Below, piece by piece: positions 25,201-37,481 of a DNA stretch of 64,000 bases. The translations under genes were made by a program, and so were the position numbers. This stretch comes from Stratiolaelaps scimitus (Eukaryota > Arthropoda > Arachnida > Mesostigmata > Laelapidae). The notes under the pieces were generated by a model, which saw only the letters and a program-made list of their open reading frames with translations, was not told the DNA's origin and made no database searches. The DNA lies in assembly GCA_019614645.1 (NCBI GenBank), contig JABWDB010000013.1, forward strand, positions 5,012,501-5,076,500. Reading direction: 5' to 3'. Each line of letters starts with the position of its first letter. Position 1 is the stretch's first letter.

Positions 25201-26480
25201 TACCTGTTCAGTATGACGTCTCTTGCACTCTCTCTCTCTCTCTCCTTTTCTATAACAAATAAATAAATGTATTAATTAATAGCCAGTGTGTGTGTGTGTG
25301 TGTGTGTATATAGAAAAGTTACTGGCACTGTTGTTATTCATCTAAAACTATTATGTTCTACCAGAAAGTGAAGCTCGGTTTACCTTTGCAATTGGCGCAC
25401 GAAACTTTCAGCCATATACCCGCCAGTGAGCTCGTTCAAATCACTTTTCATTGTTTGTGCCATCACTTATCATCATTTTGTCTAGCTATTTGGCCGCCCG
25501 CTCACCACACTCGACACAGTATCTCCTGTGATCGTCGACTTAGTTAACCCGAAGACACGACAACTCTCCCGAGGCGATAATACCTCGCTCCACCGATCAT
25601 AAATCGTCAGAGTAGCGAAACCACGCTGTGTACCGCGCGAGAGCTTGGCTTTCCACGATGCACAAGCTCTACTGATTTCATTTCTCTTAGGTGACCCTCA
25701 GCAGACCTCGCCGTCCATACGTTGTTATTTTTTTGCTCTTCGACAATCCCCATCAGAGATATTGTTCGTAGACTCACCCTGCAAAGGACCCAACCCAAAA
25801 CCACCAAGTGGTACCCCCCCCCCCGCTCCGTTTCATGCGATCCCTTCTGTCTGCTCCCTTAGGCTTTTCTGTTGGAAGCGGCGCGGTTTGGCGGACGTAG
25901 CCTCATCTATGATGTTTCTCACCGCCGACTACGGCCGCTCGCTGGCCCGAAGTGACCCGCTGAAAACTTAGCAATCGCAAGCAATAAGCGAATCGCGCAG
26001 CAGCAGCAGCAGCCACCGACCGTCGTTATTGTCGATCTTCCCTATGAGCTCGCTACAAAGTGACCTGCTCTCTCTCTCTCTGCATCGAATCTACCGCGGC
26101 CGCCACCGCCATCATTGCTGCTGCTGCTGTTGTGTCGCGCCACCGCGCGTCATGCAAGCCGACAGCGAGCGCCAGTGGACCGACAGATCGTTGTATAGAT
26201 AGATACAACACAGACAAAGGTTAATTCTTTTTCTTCTTTCATTGCTTATTATTTGACTTGCTCGGTCTAGCAATGAGGTTGCTGTGTCAAAATCCGACCA
26301 ATGTCGAGGCTCAAACGCGGACGCTAGACAGGCCAGATAACTAGATAGCTGACCAACTAGCAGACGTGTAGGGTCTCGGCCACAGGCAGATGCGAACGAC
26401 ACTGGCTGTCTCCTACACACACACACTCACAAACACACACACACACATATATATATGCGATCGAATGCACTGATCCACGT
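25201..26480. other. No gene seen; microsatellites
   Basis: Holds a CT tract at about 25228-25246, (GT)n at about 25286-25308, a C run at about 25816-25825, (CAG)n near 26000-26015, CA tracts at 26414-26448 and a short TA run. The 108-codon plus-strand frame at 25645-25971 has no support beyond being open. Confidence 0.5.
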
Positions 26481-26515
26481 GTGGCATTGCTTACCACTCG
26501 CGTAAGCAATGCCAC
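26481..26515. repeat. Perfect 14-bp hairpin, 7-nt loop
   Basis: GTGGCATTGCTTAC at 26481-26494 and GTAAGCAATGCCAC at 26502-26515 are exact reverse complements, separated by CACTCGC. The pairing does not extend beyond the arms, so it is too short for a typical animal pre-miRNA. There is no T run for polymerase III termination next to it. Possible remnant of a small inverted-repeat element. Confidence 0.85.
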
Positions 26516-26705
26516 TCGCTGTGCGCGACTGAGAGTCGAATCGTCGCCGCCGCCGCCGCCGCCGAGATAGCGGTTATACTTAATCTCTTTTGCTTTGGCC
26601 TTTTTTTGTCTGATTCTGCAACAGATTTTCTCTATTTGTGGCTTCTCCGTCCGCCGTCCACCGCCGGCGGTTTTGTTACAGATATTTAGAGCGGATAGAG
26701 CAGAC

Positions 26706-26735
26706 AAATAAAGCTTTACCTTTACCTTTTACAAG
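26706..26735 (+). mobile_element. Retroelement tail (family L1x), copy 2
   Basis: The sequence AATAAAGCTTTACCTTTACC reads in the same sense as the minus strand of the copies near 25.05 kb and 61.11 kb: an AATAAA, then CTTTAC units. Only the tail is convincing. The upstream body is not similar enough for me to align by eye. Confidence 0.35.
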
Positions 26736-29059
26736 CCGCCAAGTTAAGGCTAAGCGGCAGAGTCAAGCAGAACGACGTTGAATCAAGAGTCACTGCCTCC
26801 CATTCATGTCCGTCGGCTGCCTGTCTCCGTAGCAAGGCACGACTGGTGGTGTGTAGCTTTGGCTCGGGCGAAAACGTTTCCAACCGAGGCGACGGAGGCA
26901 CAGGGGACTCAGCAGAAGTGAAGGCAGATCGGAGACGTTCACGTTCATATGAACGCGATGGTCGCACTACAATTCGCTATCGGCGGCGCTGTTACAATTG
27001 TTAGCAAACATCGCTGCTGCCGATGGTAACAAGCCTATGGATTGTGACAGGAAGAGCGTTTCCATGAACGTCAGTAGTTCGTTGGGCTGGCGTCTCGGAC
27101 CGTCTGATCGTGGCCGGGACCATCTCCTCGATAACGGTCAGGGCCTCCCACACCGCCACTACGGACAATCTATCTATAACATTGTATCTCCTCTGCAACT
27201 TCGTCTCCCAGTGGCCTAGAAGTGGCTTTCGATTGGTTTCGGCTGGTTTGCGGTCGCGGCTAGATTTCTCTCTCTCTCTCGTGGTTTGCTATCCATAGCT
27301 GTTCATTATTTACCCATTCATAGCAGAAATAACGGTCAGAGAAAAGGCACGATGTTGGTTCTTCGCCTTCGGAGACCGACCGAGCCAGTTTCGTGTCAGA
27401 AATAGAGCTCCACACAGGCGAGGCCAGGAGATCACGCGAAGTACCAACCCTATAGAAGCGCTTCTAGGATTCGCGAGACGAGGCTAGCAGGTGGTGAGCT
27501 CCAGGCAGCGGGGTTCAGTCTGACCCAAAACAGGCCAAACAACAGGAGAGAAAAGATGCTCCATGCTAGGCACTGCGTAAAGCTGGTTAACGCCGACAAA
27601 ATCTTAGAAGGCGTTGTTACCAGTTATGCCAATCCCACTCGTCCCCGCCCCTCAAGGGAAACTTATATAGGACCCCAGCAGAATTGTGACTATTATTCTC
27701 TAGATATTATATATCGATAGATACGAAGCTGAGCACACCGAAGAGCTCGGCACGCAAGATGACTGAAATCGAACACACAAAAGGTGCCAGTCACACAAAA
27801 TGCCTTTGTATAGCCTTTTTAGGACCTCGCTTATTTTCTTAAGAAAAACAACACCGGTTTTTCGGCCGTGACGTTTGCATGGACACGATTCGTTGCCGCT
27901 CAATCTGTCCCTACGAAACGAAAAGGCGCCAAATGTGAATAAGCAAATCAAACGGGTCGAACTCGAACGAGGGATTATGTAGCGACGAACAGTGAAGAAT
28001 TAGAAAATACTGGCGTTTGATTTTTCTGACTTGAGTGATTCTTAGATTGTTAGTAATTTACTATTTTTTTACGGAGGCCGACGTCTCCCCTCAAATGGCC
28101 CGTGGTGTCACGGACAAGAGCGGGAGCCTTGTTCATTGTGTGCGTTGCCTTTTGTACTACTTCAACGCACATCTAGCTGTCTACATCGACAGTTTGTTCA
28201 GTGCAATCCCATTTCAGCCCCAGTGCCCGTTCGCTACGCGGTCGCAAATCCCTTTGCGGGGGAGCACAGTCGAAAAAGCTGCATATAGTTTACAGGGATA
28301 CGTTCCAAGCATTACATGTTCTTGTTCTATTTCGGACTTTCTTTTTTTTCCATCGTGGTGTTATGAGGCGTTTTTCTGTCGACACGAAAATCATTGCAAA
28401 CCCCCCCTTCGGGGTGGGGCGGAGGTCGAAACGCTGAAGACGAAATAGATCTTAGCTATTATCCCAAGCTACAACGAGAAGAATGTATAAGGTTACCACT
28501 ATCACTCTGCTCGAAGTGTCTATTCGTGTGGTCGACAACGGGGGGGGCTGGTTGTGGTCGGCGGTGTCGGAACCCTCTTTCAGGCGACGCACATCGTCCT
28601 TCGCAATTGGGCGCCACCTTTGCCACTGCGGGTTTCGCAGTAGCCGTTGTTGCCTTAAGTTATCTCGGTAGTCCTCGGCGGCGGCGGCTAGCTGCGATGG
28701 GAAATATGTTTCGGACAGCGTGAGTTCGTTTTCCCACAAAACGGTGAGACTGAGCTGTTTGAGTGAGAGCTGTCTCTTCGAACATCTGTTCAGCAATTGC
28801 CCGAGCGTGGTGGACACAGTTGTGCGTGCTTTCGAAGGGAAGAGATAGCGAATGGGAGAGGGGCTGATCTGTTAGGAGATTCCTCGATAAGAAAAGAAGA
28901 TCCATTTGTGTCCATCCACTGAGACGAGTACAGAGCACCAACAGCATCGTGTTAACTATCGCGCTATGATCAACAATGCAACGATTAGTTGATCGCAGCT
29001 ACCTTCGATTTGATTGGAAAAAAGCAAAAAAGTACTATCAAGCCGTCGACAAATGCCTT
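26736..29059. other. No supportable gene
   Basis: Mostly unique sequence. A patch at 26998-27219 is open and coding-like on both strands (minus-strand frame includes VVAVWEALTVIEEMVPATIR after a GTTGCAG acceptor at about 27200), but no donor is visible. The 137-codon plus frame at 28035-28448 has no recognisable domain. C and G runs occur at 28400-28430 and 28540. Confidence 0.45.
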
Positions 29060-29081
29060 TATATATATATATATATATATA
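29060..29081. repeat. (TA)n microsatellite
   Basis: An uninterrupted TA tract of about 22 bases. Confidence 0.95.
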
Positions 29082-31249
29082 CGGGCGTGTATGTTTCCTT
29101 GTCTGCACGCGTTGTATTATTATCTCGCCCACGCTACTTGCACATTAAGTCATTATTATTAGAATAGTTATGTAACAGTCAATTACCGGCTATCACATCT
29201 AACGTCGGTTAGAACAAGCACTGATCACATTCACCGATCATCGTTGACGCTCACCTCGTGCTGATTGGTGGCTCGTTACGTCGCTGCGACAACGGAACGA
29301 AAACAACGATGTTCCTATATGGTACAATGGACATGTTAGCGGATACGCGTACCCCTCCGTTTCACCATAGTAGGCAGAGCAGGAGCTATAACCGCGAGAT
29401 GCTGGCATGTTTCAACAGACTCTTAGCTTGTGGCCCTTTGTGAACGGGAGGCTATTCGGCTAGTGTTAGCATCTGTGGCGCAGGTGTGCGGGTGGTGTAG
29501 TTTTCCCTACATAAACACAACTAACTATTTAGCCCATCTCATCGGGTCATCTCTCCACGAGTGTGGCAATGTGGCACCCCTGCACGAGCTGTGAACTGAA
29601 GGCGCTCGTGACACTCGCCGAATCTTCCTCAATCAACTCGTAGCTGCCGGCCACAGCATATGCGTGATAATGATATCGTCGATCTGCACATACAGACCAC
29701 TGGATACATAGAAACAATAGTATTATACACATGTTGTATTGTAGATCGACAGCGCTGGACACAATGAATGGGGCTGGATGAGCAGTGCAGAAGGTCGGCG
29801 GGCAGTAACGATTGAAATAACCGCAGGACCCACAACGGGTTCTGCATCGTTTGTCGATGCGTTGCCACCGATGGTAACATGAGCAGCGGCGGCAGCACCA
29901 CCACAATCGTCGCCATCACAACCACCCCGATAGAAGTTGTGGTTGAACTGGTTCAACAACGTTCACACTGTCGCTAAGTTGGGACAGAGAGCCGGCAGGG
30001 GGCTCACCGGAATCGCTGCTCAACAAGTCACTACCAACTAACTCACTAATTAGCATGAATGGATGGATGCATGCACGCCATCGCTCGGACTGTGAGCGGC
30101 ATCGCCAGTGTCTGTGTCACTGTCGATATGGCCGAGGTACTAGCGCACATCGTTTGAAGCAGTCAGTCAAGAAATTAAGTCAGTGAAGTCAGTTGCTCTC
30201 GTAACAAGAAGCATCAAGCGTCACAGGCGAGCCAGCGCCGTCAACAGCAACAACCACACACACACATATATATATATATATATTATTGTCTATATGTTAT
30301 ATTATTATTATTCGTAAGCTAGCCAGTTACGTGACCGCTGAGCCATCTCATATTCGACGGGTTTGTCCTACGCTATACAGTGAGGGAGGCTTCGTCGACG
30401 TCGTCGTCGTTGTCGTCGTGAGAATGCAATACGTCGGACGCAACGAACTTTGCCGGCAACAGTCCCCCGATGGCATCTGCCCATCGGGCCGCTGTTCACC
30501 GTTGTTGCCGTTGTCTCCGAGCCGATCTGGGCCGATCCGGTCTCGCAACGGACGCAACGTTGGCGCGCGCGCACATCGACGGCAGCGACACCACACAAAG
30601 GATGCTAGTCTCTCTGAAGGACTGACAGCATACAAAGTAAATTGTGTTTGTGTGGGAGGCTGAGCGACACCAGTAAACGCCAACGGTGGTGAAAGTGGTT
30701 AGCAGCCGAAGGAGGCGAATAGATGGGAGACTGGCGGTGGACATCTTTTAGCATTGCCGTTGACGCGAATGTGAGGCATTGTCATCGTTGTTGTGGTGGC
30801 GGCGGCCGCGGCGGCGGCGGCGGCTGTCGTCATCGGAGCTACACATTCTGCTGGTATAGTGTGGTCCAGCACGGGCCAGCTGCTGACAACTGAATGTCAC
30901 TCATCGACAATAAGCCACCGGATAGGCGTGTAACTACACGAAGTGATAGCTGTACTCATGTTGCGCTGCTGCTGCTGCTTGATACGCAAAGAAATGTCCA
31001 TCGCATGTATATGTCTCATAGATAGTAGTAGATAGTTGTCGAAGACGAGGTCGGAGCCGAGAGTGACATGAAATCCATGAAGAACAAGCTCAATGAACGG
31101 ACGCTTAGTAAGAGCAGCATGATTTGTTATTGTCTTTTTATGTCTGGGACAGAGGCGAAGCGTCACTAACTACGACGATTAAAGGAAAAACCTGAATTTC
31201 TACGATACTACACAAACCGCACGGAGCAGGCCCGCGAGGCGTAGGGGGG
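29082..31249. other. No gene seen; CA/TA and GTC tracts
   Basis: Contains a compound (CA)n(TA)n tract at 30253-30283, a CGTCGT-rich run at about 30390-30420 and a GGC run at 30800-30822. Open frames of 100-125 codons over 30286-30683 overlap one another on both strands, are driven by the GTC repeats and are not accepted as genes. Confidence 0.5.
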
Positions 31250-31427
31250 ACCCCGGTGGCATGGTGCATTCGTGTGCGCGCCTTGCAATCGGAGGAGACA
31301 CGTAGGTGCACGGGCTCGATTCCCACCGTTGCACATTTTCGCATTTCAGGGTCCGTCTTACAAAGCAATGCTAAAAGCAGTTGTACCGTGGACGTTAAAT
31401 GTTGGCTGAGAGTCAGCTCGAAGCCCA
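31250..31427 (+). mobile_element. tRNA-derived SINE (family S1), copy A
   Basis: The 5' part is tRNA-like. An A-box-like TGGCATGGTGCATT at 31257-31270 is followed by an anticodon-stem-like CCTTGCAATCGGAGG and a good B box, GGCTCGATTCC at 31313-31323, inside CACGGGCTCGATTCCCACC. A non-tRNA body follows (GTCTTACAAAGCAATGC, TTGTACCGTGGACGTT), ending in the hairpin GCTGAGAGTCAGC. The same modules in the same order occur in copy B (minus strand, next to it) and copy C (35.94 kb). This layout, a polymerase III promoter head plus an unrelated tail, is that of a SINE. It has no protein-coding capacity. Confidence 0.75.
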
Positions 31428-31534
31428 CAGCCAACATTGAACGTCCACGGTACAACTGCTTTTAGCATTGCTTCGTAAGACGTACCCCTACATCCAAATG
31501 TGCAACGGTGGGAATCGAACCCGTGCACCTACGT
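31300..31534. repeat. 235-bp imperfect palindrome made of two SINEs
   Basis: Arms 31300-31408 and 31428-31534 are near-identical reverse complements with a 19-base centre. They are the 3' parts of SINE copies A (plus) and B (minus) placed tail to tail. The arms differ by scattered substitutions and small gaps, for example GGCTCGATTCC versus GGTTCGATTCC. Confidence 0.9.
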
Positions 31535-31580
31535 CCGTCTTCCCCGATTGCGACGCACGCCGCACGTGGATCGGACGTGC
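31428..31580 (-). mobile_element. tRNA-derived SINE (family S1), copy B, inverted
   Basis: Reading on the minus strand from about 31575: a tRNA-like head (GTCGCAATCGGGGAAGAC), a perfect B box GGTTCGATTCC within ACGGGTTCGATTCCCACC, then the same body as copy A (GTCTTACGAAGCAATGC, GTACCGTGGACGTT) as far as GTTGGCTG at 31435-31428. It lacks the terminal AGAGTCAGC hairpin half because the junction with copy A lies there. Confidence 0.75.
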
Positions 31581-34161
31581 ATTTTCGTCCGAGACGGCCT
31601 TGGCGACAAATCGATAAATGAATTGACCAGTGGTAGGGCAATTATGCCACGATGAATTCGTTTCAACAATGCAACCAAATGTAGCAACTAAAGCGGAGCT
31701 CTCCGCCACGAAACCAAGTCAATGAGGAGAGAACAACATGAAGGGACGCTTGAAACGTCAGCAGCGAACAGGGCTACATCGTACTACGCTACACGGCCTC
31801 GTATTCACGTTGTTATATTGCTGTTACGCGATACGAGAGGATATGCACTCTCTGCATATCTCAGACATCCGGCAGGCGATGAGGAAATGCCGCGCGCACG
31901 GGATCAGACAACAAGCAGCAGCAAACGATCATGAAATGTCCAAATGTGATCTGGACGTTCACGCACTTACCGTTTGTCGGATATCAGCCCCCTCTGCCGC
32001 ATGCGTTCGAGTCGGTGTGCTAAGTGCAGGACACGCATTGGCGTCCCATACACGTCGTACTGGACATGCAAATTGGCAGATCAGCCGTCTGAAGCTGGAC
32101 AGCCCGAGCCCCACTTCCGTCTTGAGATACACGCGCGCGCGCGGGAGGCGGGGGGCATCAGCTGGCTAAATGAAGCGTACGATCCGAGCGATATGGCGGC
32201 GGCGGCGGCGACGACAGCAACAATGATAACGCGCACGCGAAAGTGTCAAAAGTCTTATCTGTCAACACATCTAGCCCACCGGACAATGCATGCTGACTAC
32301 GGGCCGCGGCACTTCTGACCGCTGCAGTTGTCCGTGGCTTGTGTGTCTCACTTGAAGACGAGAATCGACGCCAAATGCCGGGTATCTGATTGGAGGTAGA
32401 CAACATGTGAGCGCATGGTAGGGAGCTATCGGCTGACCCCGATTTGAAGCTGGCACTAAATTGAATAGTACGCGAGAGAATTGATAGCGGAGTTCGTTAT
32501 GGTGAGTGGACGATATGTGGACGAGCCGAGCAATTCGTGAATTGCTTTCTGTAAACAATATTCATCTCACTTGATACATTTAACCGAAGGGTGTAGATTT
32601 GTTGCACCATTCGTTGCTGGTTTGATGATTTACGATGGCATAAAGGTTGAACTGGAGAGAGCAATATATATATTACACGATACCATAAATCCTGCACTAC
32701 ACTATTATAAAACCAACAAACACCAGCGGGCCTCAATGTCATCCTGGTCCTCTCTCTCTCTCTCTCTCCTCTCTGTCTTGGAATAGTATTCGAAAAGTTT
32801 GAAGACAAATATAGAAATGGAGGGATTCGAGTGAAAACTGTTCGACATGCAATATTCTCCTCAATGGCCTTTAACTTGCTGCGCATCGATCTATAATAGG
32901 TGGAGCCGATGCCTATGGACAGTGATAGCGGTTCAGGCTTTTCAGGTCGGCGAGCGTCGTGACCCAGTTGTGGAGTTCGGCGCAACTGTGTGTTCGGCCG
33001 AGCGACGAAGGTGAGCCGGCGTTTCGTCCATGCTACGACAAGCACGAGTTGCCGTTACCATTTACCGTGGCCACGTCTGCTAACCATTGCAAGTGTTTGT
33101 GGCGTTCGCCGCCGCCGGCGATGCCAGCTGGATAAACCGTGTCTGGATCAACCACTGGGCCGCTACCCGTTGCGTACCGTTGAACGAGATCGCTGCTTCC
33201 TGTCGAATAGCTGGCGTGGCTATCGGACAAGAGATCAAAGTGTCGTTACAGTCCTCGCACGTAGGCGCCTCGCATCTCGCCTTTTAGCGTCGTTGGAACC
33301 GCCGGTCCAAGTGCAACGTTGTCCAATGCGGAACAATCAATAGCCGAGGAGTTGATGGTATTCTGCCCGAGCGGGTTTCTCTACTGACTGGAACATACGT
33401 GCTGCTGATACGAACAACAACAACTACACAGGCAGTCAGCGGCTGCGGATCTGTCGGCACTTTTTCAACGGTTGTTATTTAAGGAACATAAAAGGCAGAC
33501 AATTACGATGAACACGCATACGAATGAATAAGGCGAGCCGTCACTGCGGATGGCAACAACACACCTGCTGCGTATGGGATTATCGTCTTAATCCTCCAGA
33601 GCGAGAGTGTCTATCGTATCTTTCATGTGTTTGCGCATTAAAACCGCGGGTCCATGAGCCACTACGACTCGACTAGTTGCTGGTCGAGCCCCGCAAAATT
33701 CAACTTACTCGTTGATCTCGATCCAAACACCCCATCAGCAGCGGTCAGTATTCGGCATTTGCTTGATCGCCGTCCAGTGGACAACAAAACAGAACCTGAA
33801 CAAAGGCTGACTGGTGCGGCAACCGACGAAGCTACTCGATCGTCTGGCAAGCAGCAATGCATAGTATACACGACACAACTATGATAATTCTGTTCCACAT
33901 TCGCTCTACCGCCACCTGATGGACAGCCTAAATCAGCCTACTACAATACAACAATGATGAATAGGGCAGATCAAGCACCTACCTTACCTAGCTATCTGGG
34001 TAGGGCTTTGGCTGTCGTGACGGCGCCACTGTCAGAGGTGCTGTTGCGGCGCTTAAGAAAGGGGATCGCGCTCTGTCAAGGCTCTTTAATAAGTAGGCCA
34101 AGAGATATCTAGGCAGCCGTCGAAATCGTTGTGTACCAATTTGTCTGACCGATCTCAGCTG
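31581..34161. other. No supportable gene
   Basis: Unique sequence with a short CT tract at 32746-32766 and GGC repeats near 32192-32205. The 182-codon minus-strand frame at 32497-33045 uses a non-ATG start, passes through the CT tract as Arg-Glu repeats and carries no recognisable domain. The plus frame at 33654-33884 is coding-like but has no splice or domain support. Confidence 0.45.
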
Positions 34162-34245
34162 ATATTACATTAGACATCACGGAGAATATATATATATATA
34201 TATATATATTAGACGTGATATTATACTAGACATCATATAGAACCC
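34162..34245. repeat. (TA)n tract inside a local direct/inverted repeat
   Basis: (TA)n at about 34187-34209 is flanked by related sequences: ATTAGACATCACGG before it, ATTAGACGTGATATT just after it, and CTAGACATCATATAG further on. ATCACG and CGTGAT are inverted relative to each other, while TAGACAT repeats directly. It looks like a small duplicated module around the microsatellite. Confidence 0.6.
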
Positions 34246-35937
34246 GAAGTATTTAGCTGATTACTTCGGCTCGTCTTGGTTGCCAACGCTGCACGACTGT
34301 ATCTCCATAGGTAACGCTAAGCTCGGCAGCAAGTCGTCGGTACCGCCGCGTAGCATTGCTTGAAGGACCGGCCTGGAGTAGGTATTATGAATTGCCTTTT
34401 TTCTTTATGTAGGCCTTATACGGACTTTTATCGCTCATGCTGGGATGATCTGGGTCTTCTCCAACAGATCTACCTATGTGACGGTAGGGCAATGTTAACA
34501 ATAGCCCACCCAGCCAAAACGCGATGTCCAGGAATCGAAGCGGCGATCACCGCTCGCGGTGTCATTCGTGGTTTTCATGAGAACTGCACCAGAAGAGACG
34601 CACCACTCGCCCAGGCCGTGCCGTGATAACCGCCATTATGCACTACTCTGATCTGAGGTGACACCAAACCCCACTAAGATTCCTGCTTGCATATAAGGTA
34701 ATATGTAACGGGGTATTTGAAAGTTCATCCAGAGCAGACACAACAAGAATCAATCTATCAGCCAATCAATCGATAAGTGTAGGTATGACCATTAGGATTA
34801 GACGCTGTCGGCAAAGACGTCTTGACACACTTGTGTTATGTTGTAGTGTTAAAACTAGTAATTTAAACGATTACAGCGGCCCTAATTACGATAAAAGCAC
34901 TCTACGCTAGAATTTGACGAAAGGGCACGCGAATACAATTAGACAGAACGAGACCGTCCTAAACGCATGCATGACTTTCCTGGAACAAAATAGCTAAATA
35001 CACGGCAACAAACAAAGGTTTCAATCCCCTCGGTAATTCCTCACACGCACGCTAGTGTGGCCTGTTTCGTAGTCGCTAGCTCCGCAATGTGCGTGCGCCA
35101 TGATCAAGGTAATCCACCTCACCAGGCACATCTTTCTGAGGTCAATGCAAGGTTGGCCCAACGTAGCTGAACGTCTACCGACCGGTATCACCGATCCAGT
35201 CATGATAGATGCATGCAGATCTGGGCTGCGACTAATCACAGAGAATCCCACATGTGGATCCCACGAATCAACAATGGGGGCTGATCAGCGGCAGCCACTA
35301 CGCTGAAGACACAGGAGCCGTTGACGCCACCAACGACATACAAAAGTACCATTATCACTGTTATACAAGCGCCACAACGGCGACAAAGCAGCGTCACTCC
35401 ATATGAGCGGGTCAATTGGATTCAATTCAATGGGATTGGTGATCCTCGGGTTTCTTCGCTTGTCGTCTCGATTGCAGTCTTCCGAATCAACCTGCCGCCG
35501 CGGCCGGCGCCGCTACTACCACCATCCGCTCCGCCTGAATTGACTGTGGTAGCAGTCCTGTTATCATTGTTGCAGTGCAAACACCGACCGGCTGAACAGA
35601 GTTGATACGTCGATTGTTCAATGAATCGCGTTCGTCGCCTGCGCCGTCTCCCCGTTGCTCCTGGTACAGTTCGATTCTGCCAGTGCACAAAACAGCGAAC
35701 AGCGAAGCCGTTCGAATCGTTGAGCCAACCGGATCGTTCAGGATTCGTCGCCTGAAAGCCTGTCCGTGTGCTCAGCTGTTGGTGACAACAGGGCTAATGG
35801 TAACCGATGCCTGTTGTTGCTTCCTCTGCTGCGCCACCGCGATAATGGTAAGGCTTGAATCGAGCGCCGCTACTCTGGTTCGATCTGGTGTTGAAATTCT
35901 ACAGTACAATTAATTCAATGCAGTGACACGCCGAATC
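34246..35937. other. No supportable gene
   Basis: Unique sequence. Frames of 60-100 codons on both strands overlap one another. None has a recognisable domain or convincing splice sites. Confidence 0.5.
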
Positions 35938-36118
35938 TGGTGCCGCGGCGCGTCATTCGCATGCGTCCGTCTTTTGCATCGGAGGAGACACGTGGGTGCA
36001 CGGGTTTGATTCCCCACCTTTGCACATTTGTCTTTGAAAAGGGCGTCGGCCGTCTTATGAAGCCTTACGCCGAAAGCCGTTGTACCGTGGACGCTAAGTG
36101 TTGGTTGAGAATCCGTGT
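35938..36118 (+). mobile_element. tRNA-derived SINE (family S1), copy C
   Basis: Contains the same modules as copies A and B. The head has GTCCGTCTTTTGCATCGGAG and a B-box variant, GGTTTGATTCC, within CACGGGTTTGATTCCCCACC. The body has CGTCTTATGAAGCC and TTGTACCGTGGACGCT, and the end is GTTGGTTGAGAATCC, a decayed form of the terminal hairpin. Divergence from copies A and B indicates an older insertion. Confidence 0.7.
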
Positions 36119-37438
36119 GGAAACATTTATATATTCTTTAGTGCAGTAGCGTATCTCGAGACAGCACTAAGGCGATGTGAACGGGACTCTCCTTTTTTCT
36201 TGGCCGACTACCCCCCTGCGACCGAACTTTTTGGCTCGGTAACACACAAGTGCACCAACCACCAAGCCACAGTGCGGTGCGATGACGATTACAGCAGCAC
36301 CACCAGCATCATCATGACTGCGAGCTGATCTGATCTGAGCAGCAGCAGCACAAGGATCAGCAGCAGCAGCAGCAGCATCACCGGCTATTATCCAATCCAA
36401 TCTATTTCTTCTGTCTTGAGCGGCCCGCAACGATCGTAAGCGATGTCGCAGCGGCAGAGTCGCCGGTGCGAAGTCGGCACGCGAATATCGGACGAGAGCG
36501 TTGTGAAGAGCAGATGCAGATGTGCCTATGTAACATCGGCTGCTCCAGTCGTTGCTGCTGCAACTGTAAAATCAGCAAATCAGCTCGGTCAGAACACTTG
36601 TGTTGGTGGTGGCGGCGGCGGCGATAGCTGTGATGACGGTGGTGGACAAGGTCAGCGCAGTGGCGGCAACTGGTGTTCATTTGTGGCCCGCACGTATTCG
36701 CAGTGATTATATAATACACCACTCACAGCGCACGAGTAAACCCATCGCAACACAGACAGATCGACAATCAGTCAGTCAAGTATATAGCCAGATAGATGTT
36801 TATATACTTAGATGTACAAGCGAGCAAGAGCACACGGACAGCGACGCACACACGCGCGCATCGAGACCCCGACATTGTGCTGCTATCTGCTGTACTGCAA
36901 AGGTCCCCCGCCTCCGCCGGCCGATTTACTGACTGACTGCCCAGCAAACGCTGCTTGGCCCTGGGGGGGCAAATGATTCGCGCGTGAATGTATCTGTTTT
37001 GTTCTGGACGGGAGACGGTGTGGAGATATGCAGAGATGTAGAAAGGCTTGTTTTTTTACATGGAGCGCTCTCAGCCCTCTTTCCTCGGTACCTCTGTGTG
37101 GCTGCGGTTCACGTTCCCTGTCCAAGACGACGGTAGCTACAGCGAGGTCTTCCGACGCGACACGACAATACGTGACCACTTAGCAATGCACTATTTTTAT
37201 TTGAGCTGACCCTCAGCTGTTCCCCTATTTGACATGCCTCAGCTCTTAACAGTTAGGTATTACTATGAGGATCTGTCGGGGCCACCTTTGTTTATTCTCT
37301 CCCTTACTCGTACCTGGCGAGAATCTTCAAATAAATGAAAGGTGATAAAGAATTCCAAAGATTCTCTACTAGCAATGCACTAGTCGTAGGGACATACCAG
37401 ATATTATATGACAACTGTTCTGTCGACGGTTGGTGAAA

Positions 37439-37441
<3 letters not shown>
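36119..37441. other. No firmly supported gene; CAG and GGC tracts
   Basis: (CAG)n at about 36340-36385. A plus-strand ATG frame at 36443-36706 (87 codons, starting MSQRQSRRCEVGTRISDESV and including a Gly-rich run) has a G at -3, but no domain and no splice signals. It may be chance. Other frames are driven by the GGC and CAG repeats. Confidence 0.4.

Positions 37442-37478
<37 letters not shown>
37442..37478. repeat. (GA)n microsatellite
   Basis: An uninterrupted GA tract of about 37 bases. Confidence 0.95.

Positions 37479-37481
<3 letters not shown>

Noticed and set aside
26998..27219. Patch open and coding-like on both strands
   Set aside because: No donor on either strand and no domain. 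GC-rich composition explains the lack of stops.
32497..33045. 182-codon minus-strand open frame
   Set aside because: Non-ATG start, runs through a CT/GA tract as Arg-Glu repeats, with no recognisable domain.
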